Part shown: one piece after another, positions 63,701 through 64,000 of the stretch
How positions within the stretch are numbered: the stretch's first letter is position 1
Layout of the letters: each line of letters opens with the position of its first letter
Source: Beroe ovata
Lineage: Eukaryota; Ctenophora; Nuda; Beroida; Beroidae
Length of the DNA: 64,000 bases
Direction of reading: 5' to 3'
Assembly: GCA_946803715.1 (NCBI GenBank)
Contig: CAMPET010000091.1
Location: forward strand, 136,554 to 200,553
Made by a program: the position numbers and the translations under genes
Notes under the pieces: generated by a model
Databases searched by the model: none
Seen by the model: only the letters and a program-made list of their open reading frames with translations
What the model was told of the DNA's origin: nothing

Positions 63701-64000
63701 TCAAATTGGTGACGGGAGGGGGAATTTCTGGGAGGGAAGAGATTGTAATGGCGGGACAGTAAAAGGTCATTGTGGGTTTCGTGCAGATCATTTGTGTGAA
63801 AGTTTCTACAGAATTTAACAAAAATTAGGGTAAACTTGGACCGCAGTTTGCTCGTTCACATCTACTACTAATAGAGTAATAGGGGGATGGACCCGCACAA
63901 AATTACGACCCGCAGTTCAAATCAGAGTGTCACTCTCTCCCCCTCATTGCGGGGATGACTCACCAAGAACAACGACCGGAGTCTGTAGAGTCATGACACG
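43065..64000 (-). CDS. Receptor tyrosine kinase with FN3 ectodomain and split kinase domain (5' incomplete)
   Basis: Exons, minus strand, roughly: edge-63963, 63728-63611, 63455-63259, 62953-62722, 62107-61926, 60318-60179, 59559-59411, 59181-59026, 58858-58744, 55638-55504, 46516-46432, 44066-43847, 43755-43617, 43531-43065. Two fibronectin III domains are visible ([20 protein letters not shown]...; [11 protein letters not shown]... to [12 protein letters not shown]). The second holds a loop with EDRRRRSV, a furin-type site. A membrane segment ([20 protein letters not shown]) and juxtamembrane NPLYPIM follow. Kinase motifs: [29 protein letters not shown] and KWMSPEAL. The kinase insert carries EYINL and SYVNL; the tail has QYSNV, Ser runs and ends FISESVL. 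YxN motifs are candidate Grb2 docking sites. The kinase resembles the FGFR/PDGFR group. Three introns hold opposite-strand genes. The signal peptide and further ectodomain lie beyond the window. Confidence 0.9.
44778..45418 (+). CDS. Small RING-H2 protein, probable E3 ubiquitin ligase, nested in RTK intron
   Basis: Exons 44778-44912, 45016-45131 and 45313-45418 join in phase to 118 residues. The N-terminal 60 residues are polar and Tyr/Lys-rich ([17 protein letters not shown]). The C-terminal half is a RING-H2 finger: [11 protein letters not shown], then [14 protein letters not shown], then SCPVCRADV, giving the C3H2C3 order of zinc ligands. There is no membrane segment. RING-H2 proteins usually recruit E2 enzymes to ubiquitinate partners; the target is unknown. 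The gene lies wholly inside the RTK intron between the exons at 46516-46432 and 44066-43847, on the opposite strand. Confidence 0.85.
48450..48560. repeat. (CA)n microsatellite
   Basis: CA-rich run with CACATACT variants, in an RTK intron. A shorter CA run lies at 48677-48692. Confidence 0.9.
49601..53897 (+). CDS. 7TM receptor (GPCR) with SRCR-like and LDLa ectodomain, nested in RTK intron
   Basis: Exons 49601-49673, 49761-49882, 50041-50278, 50581-51682 and 51809-53897 join in phase to about 1207 residues. Exon 1 is a signal peptide ([16 protein letters not shown]). Exons 2-3 resemble one scavenger-receptor Cys-rich domain ([15 protein letters not shown] ... ALSQC). The next 600 residues hold several LDL-receptor class A modules with the DxSDE calcium signature or relatives ([40 protein letters not shown]) among other Cys-rich stretches. 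A rhodopsin-type 7TM domain begins at about [14 protein letters not shown] (near 52715) and ends with NPFIY (TM7 NPxxY). TM3 ends SVFRATS, not DRY. The layout recalls LDLa-bearing relaxin/LGR-type receptors of invertebrates, but I see no leucine-rich repeats. The ligand is unknown. Confidence 0.88.
54034..54217. repeat. (CA)n-rich microsatellite
   Basis: ACACAAACAC/CACACA array with one N at 54145, just 3' of the GPCR. Open frames across it are artefacts. Confidence 0.9.
54655..54840. repeat. ACAGAC/CA microsatellite
   Basis: Tandem CACAGACA units with CATGCCATAGACACAGACA interspersed, in an RTK intron. Confidence 0.9.
55915..56961 (+). CDS. GT31 (beta-1,3-galactosyltransferase-like) Golgi enzyme, intronless, nested in RTK intron
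   Basis: One frame of 348 residues. A type II signal anchor lies at residues 17-38 ([16 protein letters not shown]). The stem leads to the GT31 fold: RRFLRTSSW (the R.tW block), [31 protein letters not shown] (the DF.DxY.NLT-type block; key residues D, Y and K kept), [14 protein letters not shown] and [11 protein letters not shown] (the EDVyvG block). The metal-binding DxD position reads SED (LLSEDTIVN), so the first Asp is Ser. N-glycosylation sequons are present (NQT, NIT). Members transfer Gal or GlcNAc from UDP-sugars in the Golgi; the sugar cannot be told here, and activity is uncertain given the changed DxD. The gene lies in the RTK intron between exons 58858-58744 and 55638-55504, on the opposite strand. 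Confidence 0.88.
   Translation: MGVARFLSSTSYYTFGKLAILALLTILMIMTSQLTDCENSVNIHVVKREPMHEFSLGYDNHLIKPTSVNEDPPVIRSTDGTNTLESYKFIILTKSAPKSVKTRRFLRTSSWLSYDWRDANNQTISWRHYFLVGIDIDGYNTRRKLTNENTEHSDIIIADTIDMYDLMTYKVMWGLRHVVDNIDFKFLILLSEDTIVNVRGLDEYLSGLLESGDNEYFHGGPKCRKRKVPRKGKWEITEQEFAAAQYPVYCIGSGLIFSVQTVREILRVWDEDKQPVNKIDDVHIGLLLLYSGKTPVRSVDNITVGCQAKRTDSFIVSQIQPLEIGAEMMRNFMTLGYYCENNVRKHPA
57239..57262. repeat. Perfect 10-bp-arm hairpin downstream of GT31 gene
   Basis: CTGAGTCTTC and GAAGACTCAG flank an AATC loop, about 280 bp after the GT31 stop. It could be a 3' UTR stem-loop. No histone-type consensus or T-run accompanies it. Confidence 0.5.
60360..61890. other. RTK intron, nothing further recognised
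   Basis: AT-rich sequence between the membrane-segment exon and the last FN3 exon. Clusters of TCACCCCTCACCACACACAC occur at 61760-61900. No opposite-strand gene was found, unlike the three downstream introns. Confidence 0.6.
62114..62432. repeat. 21-bp minisatellite with 199-base gap beside an RTK exon
   Basis: Units of GGTGTGACTGTGAGTGGAAAT occur on both sides of a run of N (62201-62399). The array lies just upstream, in the sense of the RTK gene, of the acceptor CCCATAG|T. On the RTK strand each unit contains a CACTCACAG acceptor-like site. These are out of frame with the exon (23 bases from the last one to the real acceptor). Confidence 0.85.

Overview
The window is nuclear DNA from an animal. 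All the large proteins are split by short introns with GT/AG borders, and the recognisable products are animal or general eukaryotic families: PIGA, GPAA1, PRPF40, hnRNP K, ELP3, a START-domain lipid-transfer protein, a receptor tyrosine kinase (RTK) with fibronectin type III domains, and an LDLa-type GPCR. Gene spacing is very tight, genes lie nested inside introns of other genes, and there are many microsatellites, minisatellites and short inverted-repeat elements. Together this suggests a compact early-branching animal genome such as a ctenophore or sponge. The phylum is my inference and is not proven by any single sequence. Runs of N and single Ns mark assembly gaps or ambiguous bases (2940, 5779, 11342-11441, 33900, 41467, 54145, 57020, 62201-62399, 63188).

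Layout. 1-8.2 kb is gene-poor: one small secreted protein (1665-2100), then repeats and inverted-repeat elements. 8.2-13.1 kb (+) is a 16-exon type II membrane protein of glycoside hydrolase family 31 fold whose catalytic positions look lost. 14.0-28.0 kb (-) holds four co-oriented genes: PRPF40, mitochondrial tryptophanyl-tRNA synthetase (WARS2), GPAA1 and PIGA, separated by about 400-620 bp. An intronless homeobox gene sits on the opposite strand inside a GPAA1 intron. 29.6-37.7 kb (+) holds five co-oriented genes: hnRNP K-like, two cyclophilins, ELP3 and ribosomal protein S28, separated by about 280-400 bp. The two blocks diverge from a 1.6 kb region at 28-29.6 kb. A PCTP-like START gene (38.5-40.7 kb, -) follows. 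From 43.1 kb to the right edge (-) lies one RTK gene, 5'-incomplete. Three consecutive introns of it contain opposite-strand genes: a RING-H2 protein, an SRCR/LDLa/7TM receptor and a GT31 glycosyltransferase.

How the genes relate. PIGA (first step of GPI-anchor synthesis) and GPAA1 (GPI transamidase subunit) act at the two ends of one ER pathway and sit head to tail 400 bp apart. The tight co-oriented blocks, together with a splice-acceptor-like YAG within about 17 bases of the start codon of nearly every gene, fit either very short 5' UTR introns or operons resolved by spliced-leader trans-splicing. The exon joins reported for the GH31-like gene, GPCR, RTK, START, hnRNP K, ELP3, cyclophilin 2, S28, WARS2, PRPF40 and RING genes were worked out by hand. 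Phases agree at every junction I computed.
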